Positions 32,227-41,904 of a DNA stretch of 64,000 bases are shown here, one piece after another. Location of the stretch: positions 1 through 64,000 of the forward strand of contig SVTL01000007.1 in NCBI GenBank assembly GCA_015063795.1, read 5' to 3'. The DNA comes from Oscillospiraceae bacterium (GTDB taxonomy: Bacteria; Bacillota; Clostridia; Oscillospirales; CAG-272). The translations under genes were made by a program, and so were the position numbers. Numbering within the stretch: position 1 is the first letter of the stretch; every line of letters begins with the position of its first letter. The notes under the pieces are model-generated. The model made no database searches. It had not been told where the DNA came from and worked only from the letters and a program-made list of their open reading frames with translations.

Positions 32227-33861
32227 ATGTATACCTGCAAAGAGACCTACTGGCCCTGCCGCGACGGGGTGAAGATCTACACCAAGATCTATCTGCCGGC
32301 CGAGGAGGGGACGTTTCCCACGGTTTTGATCCGCACACCTTATGACAGTGTCCCTTCTTTCAACGAGGATTATGAAATTGCCCTGCGCAAGCATTATCTG
32401 GACGGTGGCTATGCGCTGGTGGTCCAGCACTGCCGCGGCACCTACAACAGCGAGGGTGAATTTTCTGCCACCATGCAGGAGCGGAACGACGGTCTGGATG
32501 CGCTGGAGCACATCCGTCAGATGCCCTCTTACAACGGTGAGATCTTTCTGGACGGCACCAGCTACACCGCCACGGTCCATTTTGCCTATCTGGACACCAA
32601 GCCGCATGATGTAAAAGCGGCTATGTTCTGCGTTCAGCCCTGCATCCCCTATCTGAAGGAGTATGTGAACGGGCAGTTCAAGCATTCGCAGGTCACTGCC
32701 TGGCACGTGGCGCGCCGTGCTGTGAAGCAGCCTCTTCCCGAGGGAGAGGAGTACAAATTCCCTCACTATCTGAAAAAAGCCAAACCGATCAAAAATCTCT
32801 TCCCCATTTTGTTCGGGCGCGAGAATCCCGAATACACCAAGGATCTGATCCATCCCGATGCGCGCGATCCCTTCTGGAACGATCCGAATCAGGTTGGCGT
32901 TGTTTCCGACCAAATGGAGCGGCTTGAGATCCCGATCCTCTTCCGCGGCGGCTGGTATGATCCGTATGTAGAAGGTCTGGTACAGATGTGGGATCAGATC
33001 CCGCCTGAAACCCGAAAGAAGTGCGGCCTGATCATCGGTCCCTGGGGACATTCGATGAAAATCAAGGAGCCCACGCCCATTCCGCTTCCGGGAACGCTGG
33101 TGGCCGAAAAGAATCTGTCGGTCAATTTCTTCGACCATGTCCGCAAGGGAACGCCCCTGTCCTTCGCTGAGGAGGGCAAGGTGAAATACTATGTGATGAA
33201 CGGCCGCGGATGGAAGACGGCAGACAGCCTGTCGGGTGTACTGACGAAAACCTTCTCCCTTTCCCAAGACGGTCTGCTGACCGAGGAACAGGCTGAGGCA
33301 GGCGAACGCTCGTATGCCTATGATCCCGAAAATCCTCCGTCCATGCCAGGCTCCATCCACTCGCTGAACACCACCTACGGCGGCTTTTGCGAGATTCCCG
33401 CCTTCGAGCGTTCGGATATCCTTTCCTTTGCGAGCCGTCCCATCGAAGAGCCGATGCTGCTCGACGGCTGCTCCGAATTGACGCTGAAAGTCAGAAGCGA
33501 CTGCGAGGATACCGCCTTCTTAGCCCGCGTGAACGCTCTCACCGCCGACGGCAAAAAGCTTCTCTTCGGCGAAACGATCACCGCCCTCCGCTATGAGCTG
33601 GGGGACTACACACCCAACGAAGAGGTCACCATCACGCTGCGCTTTTCGGCCGGTGCCTGGCTCTTCCATAAGGGCGACCGTCTGGTTCTGGATATCGCTT
33701 CGGCCAATTTCCCCGTCTTCCATGCCCATACCAACACCGCCGAGCCCTGGTATGAGGCGGAGGAGACCAAGGTGGCGCACAACACCGTCATCTGCGGTGC
33801 ATCCTGCCTGAAGGTGCCGCTTTCTCCCTGCGCGGAGGATGCCTTTGAAGGCAAGCGGTAA
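32227..33861 (+). CDS. CocE/NonD-type serine hydrolase (S15 X-Pro dipeptidyl-peptidase family)
   Basis: A 544-residue alpha/beta-hydrolase with a C-terminal jelly-roll domain. Visible: GVKIYTKIYLPAEEGTFPTV at the N-terminus, the oxyanion/cap segment QHCRGTYNSEGEF, nucleophile Ser in LDGTSYTAT, catalytic Asp region FRGGWYDPYVEG, and catalytic His in GPWGHSM. Residues about 400-540 form the family's C-terminal beta domain. The family includes cocaine esterase, glutaryl acylases and X-Pro peptidases, so peptide or acyl ester cleavage is possible. No signal peptide is seen. It sits directly under the Val T-box, 54 bases before valS, which argues for a role in recovering amino acids when valine is short. 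Confidence 0.88.
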   Translation: MYTCKETYWPCRDGVKIYTKIYLPAEEGTFPTVLIRTPYDSVPSFNEDYEIALRKHYLDGGYALVVQHCRGTYNSEGEFSATMQERNDGLDALEHIRQMPSYNGEIFLDGTSYTATVHFAYLDTKPHDVKAAMFCVQPCIPYLKEYVNGQFKHSQVTAWHVARRAVKQPLPEGEEYKFPHYLKKAKPIKNLFPILFGRENPEYTKDLIHPDARDPFWNDPNQVGVVSDQMERLEIPILFRGGWYDPYVEGLVQMWDQIPPETRKKCGLIIGPWGHSMKIKEPTPIPLPGTLVAEKNLSVNFFDHVRKGTPLSFAEEGKVKYYVMNGRGWKTADSLSGVLTKTFSLSQDGLLTEEQAEAGERSYAYDPENPPSMPGSIHSLNTTYGGFCEIPAFERSDILSFASRPIEEPMLLDGCSELTLKVRSDCEDTAFLARVNALTADGKKLLFGETITALRYELGDYTPNEEVTITLRFSAGAWLFHKGDRLVLDIASANFPVFHAHTNTAEPWYEAEETKVAHNTVICGASCLKVPLSPCAEDAFEGKR

Positions 33862-33915
33862 AAAACGGCAGCAAACGAGAAAAATAAAAAATATAACATA
33901 GATCAGGAGATACTC

Positions 33916-36546
33916 ATGAAAAAAGAACTTGCCAAAACCTATTCTCCCGCCGAGATCGAGGACAGACTCTATGCCTGGTGGGAGGAGCAGGGGTATTTTA
34001 CCCCCGAGATGGACAAGGATAAAAAGCCCTTCTCCATCGTCATTCCCCCTCCGAACGTGACCGGTCAGCTGCACATGGGTCACGCGCTGAACAACACCTT
34101 CCAGGATATCATCATCCGCACCAAGCGTATGCAGGGCTATTCCACGCTGTGGGTGCCCGGTACCGACCACGCCGGCATTGCCACCCAGATCAAGGTGGAG
34201 GCCAACCTCCGCGAGCAGAAGGGACTCATGCGCCAGGACATTGGCCGCGAGGAGTTTTTGAAGCTTGTTTGGGAATGGAAGCAGGAGTACGGCGGACGCA
34301 TCATCAACCAGCTCAAGAAGCTGGGCTCCTCCTGCGACTGGTCGAGAGAGCGCTTCACCATGGACGAGAGCCTGTCGAGAGCGGTCCGCAAGACCTTTGT
34401 CAACCTGTACAACAAGGGACTGATCTACCGCGGTCTCCGCATCATCAACTGGTGCCCTCACTGCCTCACCGCCCTCAGTGACGCTGAGGTAGAGCACAAG
34501 GAGATCGGCGGCGCCTTCTGGCACATCCGCTATCCCGTCAAGGACAGCGACGAGTCGGTGATCATCGCCACCACCCGTCCCGAGACCATGCTGGGCGACT
34601 CGGCTGTGGCCGTTCACCCCGAGGACGAGCGCTATCAGCACCTGATCGGCAAAACGCTGATCCTGCCTCTGGTCGGCCGAGAGATCCCTGTTGTGGCCGA
34701 CGATTACGTGGACCGCGAGTTCGGCACGGGCTGTGTGAAGATCACGCCCTGCCACGACCCCAACGACTTTGAGATCGGTCAGCGCCACAACCTGGAGATG
34801 ATTTCGGTGTTCGGCGAGGACGCCAAGATCAACGAAAAGGGCGGCCGCTATGAGGGACTGGATCGCTTCGAGGCGAGAAAGGTCATCGTGGAGGATCTGA
34901 AGAAGGAAGGGGATCTGGTCAAGATCGAGGAGCATTCGCACGCGGTCGGTCACTGCTACCGCTGCGGCACCATCGTCGAGCCGACGGCCTCCAAGCAGTG
35001 GTTCGTCAAGATGGAGCCTCTGGCCAAGCCCGCCATCGAGGTGGTCAAGGACGGCGAGATCCAGTATATTCCCGACCGCTTCAGCAAGATCTACCTCAAC
35101 TGGATGGAAAACATTCACGACTGGTGCATTTCCCGTCAGCTGTGGTGGGGACACCGCATTCCCGCCTTCTATTGCTCCGACTGCGGCGAATTGATCGTCA
35201 GTGAGACCGATGTTCACACCTGCCCCAAGTGCGGGTCCAAGAACATGAAGCAGGACGAGGACGTGCTGGACACCTGGTTCTCCTCCGCTCTGTGGCCCTT
35301 CTCCACGCTGGGCTGGCCGGACAAGACCGAGGAGCTTGACTACTACTATCCCACCAACGTTCTGGTCACCGCTTACGACATCATCACCTTCTGGGTTTCA
35401 AAAATGATCTTCATGGCGCTGGAAAATGTGGAACAAATTCCGTTCCCGCGCGTCTTTATACATGGATTGGTCAGAGATGCCCAGGGACGCAAGATGTCCA
35501 AGTCGCTCGGAAACGGCATCGATCCGCTGGAGGTCATCAAGGTCTACGGCGCCGACGCTCTCCGCTTTGCTCTGGCCACGGGCAACTCCCCCGGCAACGA
35601 TATGCGCTTCTCGGATGAAAAGATCGAGGCCGCGCGCAACTTCAACAACAAGATCTGGAATGCCGCCCGTTTCATTCTGATGAATCTGGACATCGATTCC
35701 TGCCAGCTTCCCGCCTCGGACAAGCTGACGCTGGCCGACAAGTGGATTTTGACCAAGTACAACCGCCTGGTCAAGGAAGTGGTGGCCAACATCGACAATT
35801 ACGAAATCGGAATTGCGCTGGGCAAGCTGTATGACTTCATCTGGGATGTGTTCTGCGACTGGTACATTGAGCTGACCAAGAACCGTCTCTCCGACAAGGG
35901 CAGCGAGGACAACGCTGTGGCGCAGAACACCATCTGCTGGGTCTTCTCCAATACCCTCAAGCTGCTGCATCCCTATATGCCCTTCATCACCGAGGAGATC
36001 TGGCAGTCGATGCCTCATGAGGGCGAAAGCATCATGATCAGCGAATACCCGACCTATGATCCTGCTCTCGACTTCGCTTCCGATGAAGCCGAGATGGAGC
36101 GTATCCTCACGGCCATCAAGGCCATCCGCAACCGCCGCGCCGAGATGAACGTGCCTCCGTCCCGCAAGGCCAAGCTGGTCATTGCCTCGGCTTACGGCGA
36201 CACCTTCAACGAAAGCGCATCGCCCTACTTCCTGCGTCTGGCTTCGGCCTCGTCCGTGGAGTATGATCCCGCTTACGCCGACGAAAAGGCGGTGCAGATC
36301 ATCACCGACAGCGCCAACCTCTTCATTCCCCTGGCCGACATGATCGACCTGGACAAGGAGAAGGAGCGTTTGAACAAGGAAAAGGCCAACACCGAGGGCG
36401 AGATCAAGCGCCTGGAGGGCAAGCTGTCCAACGCAGGCTTCACCGCCAAGGCACCCGCTGCCGTGGTGGAGGGCGAGAAAAACAAGCTGGCAGGCTACAA
36501 GGAAAAGCTGGCCGGCATCCTCAAGGCGATCGAACAGCTGGGCTGA
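33916..36546 (+). CDS. valS: Valine--tRNA ligase
   Basis: Class I synthetase of 876 residues. The HIGH-type motif is [12 protein letters not shown] (about 45-56) and the KMSKS motif is [14 protein letters not shown] (about 524-537). The editing domain shows [15 protein letters not shown] [18 protein letters not shown], and [18 protein letters not shown] is typical of ValRS. A C-terminal coiled-coil ([20 protein letters not shown] region) completes it. The T-box 1.7 kb upstream has a valine specifier, and no separate promoter or terminator is seen in the 54-base gap, so valS is regulated with the hydrolase. Confidence 0.97.
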   Translation: MKKELAKTYSPAEIEDRLYAWWEEQGYFTPEMDKDKKPFSIVIPPPNVTGQLHMGHALNNTFQDIIIRTKRMQGYSTLWVPGTDHAGIATQIKVEANLREQKGLMRQDIGREEFLKLVWEWKQEYGGRIINQLKKLGSSCDWSRERFTMDESLSRAVRKTFVNLYNKGLIYRGLRIINWCPHCLTALSDAEVEHKEIGGAFWHIRYPVKDSDESVIIATTRPETMLGDSAVAVHPEDERYQHLIGKTLILPLVGREIPVVADDYVDREFGTGCVKITPCHDPNDFEIGQRHNLEMISVFGEDAKINEKGGRYEGLDRFEARKVIVEDLKKEGDLVKIEEHSHAVGHCYRCGTIVEPTASKQWFVKMEPLAKPAIEVVKDGEIQYIPDRFSKIYLNWMENIHDWCISRQLWWGHRIPAFYCSDCGELIVSETDVHTCPKCGSKNMKQDEDVLDTWFSSALWPFSTLGWPDKTEELDYYYPTNVLVTAYDIITFWVSKMIFMALENVEQIPFPRVFIHGLVRDAQGRKMSKSLGNGIDPLEVIKVYGADALRFALATGNSPGNDMRFSDEKIEAARNFNNKIWNAARFILMNLDIDSCQLPASDKLTLADKWILTKYNRLVKEVVANIDNYEIGIALGKLYDFIWDVFCDWYIELTKNRLSDKGSEDNAVAQNTICWVFSNTLKLLHPYMPFITEEIWQSMPHEGESIMISEYPTYDPALDFASDEAEMERILTAIKAIRNRRAEMNVPPSRKAKLVIASAYGDTFNESASPYFLRLASASSVEYDPAYADEKAVQIITDSANLFIPLADMIDLDKEKERLNKEKANTEGEIKRLEGKLSNAGFTAKAPAAVVEGEKNKLAGYKEKLAGILKAIEQLG

Positions 36547-36579
36547 TCGATTCTTGAACGATTCTTGATACGCGCAAGG

Positions 36580-36650
36580 GTGGGACTTGGGCAGAGAAAA
36601 CCCGTCCGAGTCCCACATAGCCTTTGATAAGGCTTTGCTGTGTTTTTTGA
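36580..36650 (+). terminator. Two stem-loops downstream of valS
   Basis: GTGGGACTTGG and CCGAGTCCCAC form a strong stem at 36580-36616 without a T run. A second small hairpin AGCCTT/AAGGCT at about 36619-36634 is followed by TTTGCTGTGTTTTTT. Together they probably end the T-box transcript. The tandem GATTCTTGA repeat at 36549-36569 is just before them. Confidence 0.5.
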
Positions 36651-36710
36651 GAAAACGGCAGAATTGTCTGTAGCATCCGAAAAAACACGGCTGAATGAAT
36701 GGAAAAAAAC

Positions 36711-37295
36711 ATGAATGCAATCTCCAAGCTCATAAGGCGATTCACCATACCGCCCGTGTTTGCGGCACTTCTGCTGCTCGTCGTCTATGCGGCCTTTCCC
36801 CAGGATAACGGAGGGATCGGGCATCTTCTTTGCGGGATCTTCTTTTTGAGCGTGCTTCCTGCGCTTGCCTATCCGCTGCAAAAGCACTTTGCCCATTTTA
36901 AGGACAGAGGCCGAGAGGGACAGCGCAGTCTTGCCATGATCTTCTCCTTTGTCGGCTATTTGCTGGGAACGGTCGTTTCCTTTGTGCTTTCCGCGCCCGT
37001 CCGTCTGAAGCTTCTTTATTGCGAATACCTGCTCTGCGGCGTCGGTATGCTGCTGCTGAACAAGGTCTTTGCCGTCAAGGCCAGCGGTCATGCCTGCGGT
37101 GTGGTCGGTCCGGTGATCATGCTGTTTTATTTTGGCTTGTATCTGCCGGCTCTGATCGGAATTGCCTGTATTCTTCCCGTGTATGTGTCGAGCGTAAAAA
37201 CCAAAAGCCACACGGTCCGACAGCTTGTGATCGGCAGTGCCATTCCGGCTGTTGTTCTGGCTCTTCTTGTGTCTGTTCAAACTCTTCTTGTATGA
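36711..37295 (+). CDS. PAP2-like membrane protein with degenerate motifs
   Basis: About 194 residues with six hydrophobic helices. KASGHACGVVGPVIM and SSVKTKSHTVRQLVIG resemble PAP2 phosphatase motifs 2 (PSGH) and 3 (SR-x5-H-x3-D), but the Pro, Arg and Asp are replaced by Ala, Ser and Gln, and motif 1 (K-x6-RP) is not clear. It may be a non-catalytic or divergent lipid phosphatase homologue. Start is uncertain: ATG 36711 has GGAAAA just before it, and ATG 36699 is also open. No strong promoter was recognised. Confidence 0.6.
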   Translation: MNAISKLIRRFTIPPVFAALLLLVVYAAFPQDNGGIGHLLCGIFFLSVLPALAYPLQKHFAHFKDRGREGQRSLAMIFSFVGYLLGTVVSFVLSAPVRLKLLYCEYLLCGVGMLLLNKVFAVKASGHACGVVGPVIMLFYFGLYLPALIGIACILPVYVSSVKTKSHTVRQLVIGSAIPAVVLALLVSVQTLLV

Positions 37296-37402
37296 TCCGA
37301 TAAAAGACGGGGATATGCGGTGCCTCTTCCGCTTTTTGAGCGTTGGCTTCGCGCATCTTCCGCCTGATATAGACTGAATCATTGCATGAAAGGAGATCCT
37401 TT

Positions 37403-38512
37403 ATGAAAAACAAGAGAACCCTATTAACCGCTCTTGCGGTCCTGATGGCCGCAGCCATGCTCCTCTCCTCCTGCGCGGCCACCGAGCAGATGACCAACGG
37501 AGGACGTGATTTCTATGATGTGACCGTCAAGGATATGGTTGTATCCGAGGATTCGGCTTATGTGCAGTCGGCACCTTCGATGATGGAAGGCGGATTCAAC
37601 TACGCCGCCGATAAGAAGTCCGAGGCCGAGTATGAAATGATGATGCCCGAAACCACGGCGGCGGCATCGAAAGCACCCTCGTCCCCCGTCGAAACGGGCA
37701 AGCCCGATCCGTCTGAGCAGACGCGCAAGATCATCAAGACCGTCTCTCTTGAGCTGCAGACGCTGAATTTTGACAAGACCACCAAGGACATCGTCGCCCT
37801 CACCGAATCCATGGGCGGATACGTGGAAAATTCCTATGTCAGCGGAAGCGAGATCGGCTACCGCGGCATCGTCCAGCGCCACGCTTCGTACACGCTCCGC
37901 GTCCCTGCCGAGAAGATCGATGCCTTTGTCTCTGGCGTCAGTGCCGATGTGAATGTGCTGAACAAGCGCGAGAACGCCGATGACATCACCGAGACCTATT
38001 ACGACGCCAAGGCCCGTCTCAATTCGCTTCTCATTCAGGAGGAGCGGCTGACCGAGATGTTGAAGGACGCCAAGGAGCTGCAGTATATGCTGGAGGTCGA
38101 GCGCGAGCTGGCCAACGTCCGCTACGAGATCGAGAGCTACTACTCCCGCCTGAGACGGTACGATTCGCAGGTGTCCATGTCTACCGTTTCGATCTCGCTG
38201 TACGAGGTGGTGGAGTATGAGGAGGTCATCGAGCCGCCCAAGAGCTTCGGCGAGAAGATGAAGACGGCTGTCACCAACTCCTGGAACAACTTCCTCGACG
38301 ACGGAGAGGACTTCCTGATCGATCTGGTCTATGCTTTGCCGGGATTGCTCATCTTTGCTTTGATCGTTGCGGTCATCGTCCTTGTGATCCGCGCCCTGAT
38401 CCGCCGCAGCCGCAGAAAGCGCATGGAGAGACAGAAGCTGTATATGGCTGCCTGCCCTCCGCCTGCCGCACCCGCGGAAGCGCCCAAGCCGAGTGAAGAG
38501 AAAAAGGAATAA
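37403..38512 (+). CDS. DUF4349 lipoprotein
   Basis: A 369-residue envelope protein. ATG 37403 follows AAGGAGA at a good distance; the frame open to 37382 is not used. The signal ends in a lipobox (MLLSSC, Cys about 24). A Ser/Thr/Pro-rich segment leads to the DUF4349 domain (about 105-330): RKIIKTVSLELQTLNFDKTT, ESMGGYVENSYVSG, a coiled-coil stretch (ARLNSLLIQEERLTEMLKDA..) and VSMSTVSISLYEV. One TM helix (about 312-335) precedes a short basic cytoplasmic tail. Function unknown; DUF4349 proteins are common Gram-positive surface lipoproteins, sometimes near anti-sigma genes. Confidence 0.88.
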   Translation: MKNKRTLLTALAVLMAAAMLLSSCAATEQMTNGGRDFYDVTVKDMVVSEDSAYVQSAPSMMEGGFNYAADKKSEAEYEMMMPETTAAASKAPSSPVETGKPDPSEQTRKIIKTVSLELQTLNFDKTTKDIVALTESMGGYVENSYVSGSEIGYRGIVQRHASYTLRVPAEKIDAFVSGVSADVNVLNKRENADDITETYYDAKARLNSLLIQEERLTEMLKDAKELQYMLEVERELANVRYEIESYYSRLRRYDSQVSMSTVSISLYEVVEYEEVIEPPKSFGEKMKTAVTNSWNNFLDDGEDFLIDLVYALPGLLIFALIVAVIVLVIRALIRRSRRKRMERQKLYMAACPPPAAPAEAPKPSEEKKE

Positions 38513-38534
38513 GAAAACCCAATCCGACAAAAAG

Positions 38535-38591
38535 ATCCCCCGTTCTATCATGAGCGGGGGATTTCTGTATGTGTTTATGAGCGGGGGATTT
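38535..38591 (+). terminator. Terminator with a duplicated right arm
   Basis: ATCCCCCG and CGGGGGAT form the stem (38535-38562), followed by TTTCTGT. ATGAGCGGGGGATT recurs as an exact direct copy at 38577-38590, so the left arm can pair with either copy. Confidence 0.6.
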
Positions 38592-38611
38592 TGTATGGAG
38601 TGGATAAGCGG

Positions 38612-40348
38612 TCAAACGCCTGCGGGCTGAGGGGCGGCTGCCTGTTCGGTGCGCGCTTCCTCTTCTTTTTCGAGGACGGTATAAGCCACCTTGCCCACCA
38701 GCGTTTTGGGCAGAGAGCCGCGGATCTCGATCTCATAGGGCATGGCGTATTTGGCGATGTGCTTGCGGCAGTGTGCAAACAAACTTTCCTTCAGCTCTTC
38801 CGATTCGGCAAAGCCGGGGCGAAGCACCACAAAGGCTTTGACCTTCTGGATCTTATACGGATCGCGCACGCCGATCACACAGCTCATCTGCACCGCCTCG
38901 TGGGCTTCGATGATGTTCTCCAGCTGTGAGGGATAAACGTTGTAGCCGCTGGTGATGATCATGCGCTTGATGCGCTGCTTGAAGTAGACGAAGCCCTCCT
39001 CGTCCATCGAGCCCAGATCGCCGGTGTGGAGCCATGTATGACCGTCGGCGTGGACGCGGAGCGTGTCGGCATTTTCCTCGGGATGGTTGAGATAGCCCAG
39101 CATCACAGAAGGACCGCGCAGGCAGATCTCGCCCTCTTCTCCATAGGGAAGCTCCTCGTTGGTGCCCACGCCGCAGATGGCATAATAGGTGTCGGGGTAG
39201 GGGATGCCGATGCTGCCCTCTTTTTCCTTGTCAAAGGGAGTCAGACAGCTGGCGGTGACGCATTCGGTGGTGCCGTAGCCCTCGCGGACGCGGACGGATG
39301 CGCCGTGGTCGGCAAGGAATTTGTCCAGCTTCTTCTTCAGCTCGATGGACAGCGAATCGCCGCCCGAGAAGACACCGTACAGGCAGTCCAGCTTCGCCTT
39401 ATCCATCTCCTTGCTTCGCGTCAGCGCCTCATAGAGGGTGGGGACGCCCGCGATGAAGTTGGGACGCTCCTTGGTGACCAGCTTGGCATAGCTGGAGACG
39501 TTGAAGCGGGGGACAAGGATGGAGCGTCCGCCGCAGGCCAGCATGGTGTGGACGCAGACGCCCAGCCCGAAGCCGTGGAACATGGGCATGGCGGCCAGCA
39601 TGCTCTTGCCTTTGACCTGGCAGTGGCTCATTTCGGCAGTCTGAAGCGCCAGAGCGTTGAAATTCAGATTGGAGAGCAGGATCGCCTTGGTTTTTCCCGT
39701 GGTGCCGCCCGAAAAGAGGATGACAGCCGCATCGGTATCCTTTTTGTTGACAGCGCAGGGCTTGTCATAGCGTTGACCGCCCGCCAGAAAATCCTTCCAG
39801 AGGACGGTGGTGCTGTCGGGCGTCACCTTTTTGATCTTGCGCCCCTGGGTGAGGGCATAGCCGATCTTCATCACGCCGGAAAGCGCATCGCCCACCGAGG
39901 TGATCAGGAGCTTATCCACCGGGTATTGCTCGGTGACCTCCTTCATTTTCGGATAGAACTGGTCGAGGGTAAGAACAGTGCGGCTCTTGACCTCCTTCAG
40001 ATAAAAGACCAGCTCGCCGACTGCGGACAGCGGATGCACCATCGAGGCGATGGCACCAATGCGGTTGAGTGCATACAGGCAGTAGACGGTCTGCGGAACG
40101 TTGGGCATGCAGAGGGTGACCACATCGCCCTCGCGGATGCCGAGAGCGGCAAAGGCCTTGGCGGTCTGTTCGATACGCTCGGCGAGCGTGCGGTAAGAAA
40201 TGTCGCTTCCCATAAAGGAAAGAGCGGTCAGCTCGGGATTATCCTTTGCCGTTGTCAAAACCTGATCGGAGATCGAGTGGGAGGGATAAGTCAGGTGAAA
40301 GGAAAGATCGCCGTAGCTGCTTTCCCAGGGGGCGTTAGATGCGGACAT
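38612..40348 (-). CDS. AMP-dependent acyl-CoA ligase (fatty-acid-type)
   Basis: A 578-residue adenylate-forming enzyme. Motifs: SGGTTGKTKAILLSNLN (P-loop-like A3), MPMFHGFGLGVCVH, GYGTTECV (A5), GEICLRGPSVMLGYLN, HTGDLGSMDEEGFVYFKQR (A7/A8) and the final catalytic-lysine region GSLPKTLVGKVAY. It should activate a carboxylic acid as an acyl-AMP and pass it to CoA. The start at 40348 has GGAGGT seven bases before and overlaps the upstream E2-like gene by 14 bases; the frame open to 40429 is inside that gene. A pathway role is suggested only by the tight operon with the TetR and acyltransferase-like genes. Confidence 0.9.
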   Translation of the reverse strand: MSASNAPWESSYGDLSFHLTYPSHSISDQVLTTAKDNPELTALSFMGSDISYRTLAERIEQTAKAFAALGIREGDVVTLCMPNVPQTVYCLYALNRIGAIASMVHPLSAVGELVFYLKEVKSRTVLTLDQFYPKMKEVTEQYPVDKLLITSVGDALSGVMKIGYALTQGRKIKKVTPDSTTVLWKDFLAGGQRYDKPCAVNKKDTDAAVILFSGGTTGKTKAILLSNLNFNALALQTAEMSHCQVKGKSMLAAMPMFHGFGLGVCVHTMLACGGRSILVPRFNVSSYAKLVTKERPNFIAGVPTLYEALTRSKEMDKAKLDCLYGVFSGGDSLSIELKKKLDKFLADHGASVRVREGYGTTECVTASCLTPFDKEKEGSIGIPYPDTYYAICGVGTNEELPYGEEGEICLRGPSVMLGYLNHPEENADTLRVHADGHTWLHTGDLGSMDEEGFVYFKQRIKRMIITSGYNVYPSQLENIIEAHEAVQMSCVIGVRDPYKIQKVKAFVVLRPGFAESEELKESLFAHCRKHIAKYAMPYEIEIRGSLPKTLVGKVAYTVLEKEEEARTEQAAAPQPAGV

Positions 40349-41216
40349 CGTCGGGTACCTCCATGATCGGTTTTTCCAGCAGGGCGGGATGCTCCAGCAG
40401 GTATTTGAGCAGACGGAACGAGCCGGCATAATACACGCCGTCGGCGATGCGTTCGTCCACGGTAAAGGCCAGATCCACCTGCTCCTTCATCTCATAGGAG
40501 CCGTCGGGCGCAAAGATCGGCGCGATCCTCTTCTCGCCGATGCAGACGAAGAAGGAGTTGGTGCCCCAGTTGGTCAGGTGGTGATAGGATGCCGACATCT
40601 TGATGCTGCCCAGATTGGAGATGAACACCGTCGAATAATAGGGGTCCTCTCTGGAGATGCTTTCGGGCATGATGCCGTTGTAATCGAGAAAGCGGAGAAC
40701 GGCAACCACGATCTTGAGCAGCCAGCGGGGAAGCTTGGTCAGCGTGTCCATGATGTCGGTCGCGCCGTCGGTCTTGTTCTCCTTGCGGAAGCCTGTGACC
40801 TGCTTTTGGATCAGATCATGGACCTCCTGCAGAGGGTTGCTGTCCTCGCCTCGGTTGACCTTGAACTTGACCAGCCCCTCGGCTCCCTTGTCGTCCAGCG
40901 TTTTCTTGCAGGTGAAGGCGATGATGATGTCCTTCCGCTCATACAGACGGTGCCCCGCCACAAAACGGTTCATCTTCGGGCGGAGCGCCACGGTTTTGGC
41001 GATGGCGGCGGTGATCAGATGAAAGAGGGTGTATTTGAAATCGATGCCCTCCACGTTCTTTTCCTTGAGAAAGCTGTTGGCCTCGGTCAGATCGATGGCA
41101 AACTGCCCCACCGCCTCGTTGTCGGCGCGGTTGGGGAGCAGATAGGGCATGAATTTGTGCATGGAATCGATGTCGCTCAGCCAATAGGCGTCCCGGCGCT
41201 CGTGCTTCTGTTTCAT
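40335..41216 (-). CDS. 2-oxoacid dehydrogenase E2-like / CAT-fold acyltransferase
   Basis: A 293-residue protein with the catalytic-domain fold of dihydrolipoamide acyltransferases and no lipoyl or E1-binding domain. Recognisable parts are FMPYLLPNRADNEA, FKYTLFHLITAAIAKTVALR, STVFISNLGSIKMSASYHHL, TNWGTNSFFVCIGEK and VDERIADGVYYAGSFRLLK. The last aligns with the E2 active-site block D-H-R-x-x-D-G, but His is replaced by Glu. That suggests a different chemistry or an accessory role. It overlaps the TetR gene (4 bases) and the acyl-CoA ligase gene (14 bases). No E1 or E3 genes are nearby, so it is not part of a classical 2-oxoacid dehydrogenase complex. Confidence 0.85.
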   Translation of the reverse strand: MKQKHERRDAYWLSDIDSMHKFMPYLLPNRADNEAVGQFAIDLTEANSFLKEKNVEGIDFKYTLFHLITAAIAKTVALRPKMNRFVAGHRLYERKDIIIAFTCKKTLDDKGAEGLVKFKVNRGEDSNPLQEVHDLIQKQVTGFRKENKTDGATDIMDTLTKLPRWLLKIVVAVLRFLDYNGIMPESISREDPYYSTVFISNLGSIKMSASYHHLTNWGTNSFFVCIGEKRIAPIFAPDGSYEMKEQVDLAFTVDERIADGVYYAGSFRLLKYLLEHPALLEKPIMEVPDDVRI

Positions 41217-41854
41217 GATGGAAGATCCGCCTTTCTTTCGTGAATGGAGTTGTCGCTGACCGCCTTGATCAGCGTGGGGAGAAAATAGGGATTATCCGCA
41301 AAGGGGGCGGTGACGGCATTCAGCCTTTGGCTCAGTTCGGCAGGACTCTCCACCATGTTGCGGCAGATCCAGTCCACGCTCAGAGCGATGATGCCCCCCA
41401 GCTGGTATTGAACAAAAATGGTCTTTTCGTCGCTGGGAGAGACGTTGTTTTCATCAAAAAAGCCCTCGATCAGCGCGTTGCTGTACAGCCAGAAGTTGTT
41501 GTACAGAAGATGGGACAGCGAGGCATCCTTCAGCTTCAGCAGGTAGTGCCGATGCTCATAGAGAATGTCGAAAAAGAGGCGGTACATCTCGCCGCTGTCA
41601 AAGCTTTTGCTTTCAAACAAAATCGTCAGCCGTTCGCTGTAAGAGGCGAAGAGCGATTCGATGAATTTGGCAATGATGTCGTCCTTGCCCTCGTAGTTGC
41701 GGTAAAAGGACTGACGCGCCACACCCGCCTTTTCGGTGATGTTGGCGATCTTGATGTCCTCATACTTCTTTTCATCCAGCAGGGAGAGCAGCGCGCCGAA
41801 GATCCAGTCCCGCGTCCGCTTGACCTGCTTGTTGACGGCCTTCAGGAATTTCAA
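41213..41854 (-). CDS. TetR/AcrR family regulator
   Basis: A 213-residue repressor-type protein. The N-terminal helix-turn-helix is at about 28-52 (IKIANITEKAGVARQSFYRN followed by YEGKDDII); the C-terminal ligand and dimer domain has no recognisable signature. The start is TTG 41854, with AAAGGAGGAG five bases before. Its promoter carries a 16-bp palindrome over the -10 element, so it probably represses its own operon, which also encodes the E2-like protein and the acyl-CoA ligase. The ligand may be an acyl-CoA or fatty acid, but that is inference. Confidence 0.9.
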   Translation of the reverse strand: MKFLKAVNKQVKRTRDWIFGALLSLLDEKKYEDIKIANITEKAGVARQSFYRNYEGKDDIIAKFIESLFASYSERLTILFESKSFDSGEMYRLFFDILYEHRHYLLKLKDASLSHLLYNNFWLYSNALIEGFFDENNVSPSDEKTIFVQYQLGGIIALSVDWICRNMVESPAELSQRLNAVTAPFADNPYFLPTLIKAVSDNSIHERKADLPS

Positions 41855-41888
41855 ACGACTCCTCCTTTCTATCTCATAGTGTCTAAAC

Positions 41889-41904
41889 TGTTACAAGTGT
41901 AACA
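41889..41904. promoter_or_regulatory. Palindromic operator for the TetR operon
   Basis: TGTTACAAGTGTAACA is a perfect 7-bp inverted repeat with a 2-base centre. It covers the -10 element of the tetR promoter, the usual site for autorepression. Confidence 0.75.

Noticed and set aside
31850..32272. Plus-strand open frames across the T-box leader
   Set aside because: The region folds and reads as a T-box RNA; the frames are rich in Arg and carry no domain.
40335..41216. Chloramphenicol acetyltransferase
   Set aside because: The fold is shared, but the CAT active-site HHAxxDG is absent; the protein carries DERIADG and sits with an acyl-CoA ligase.
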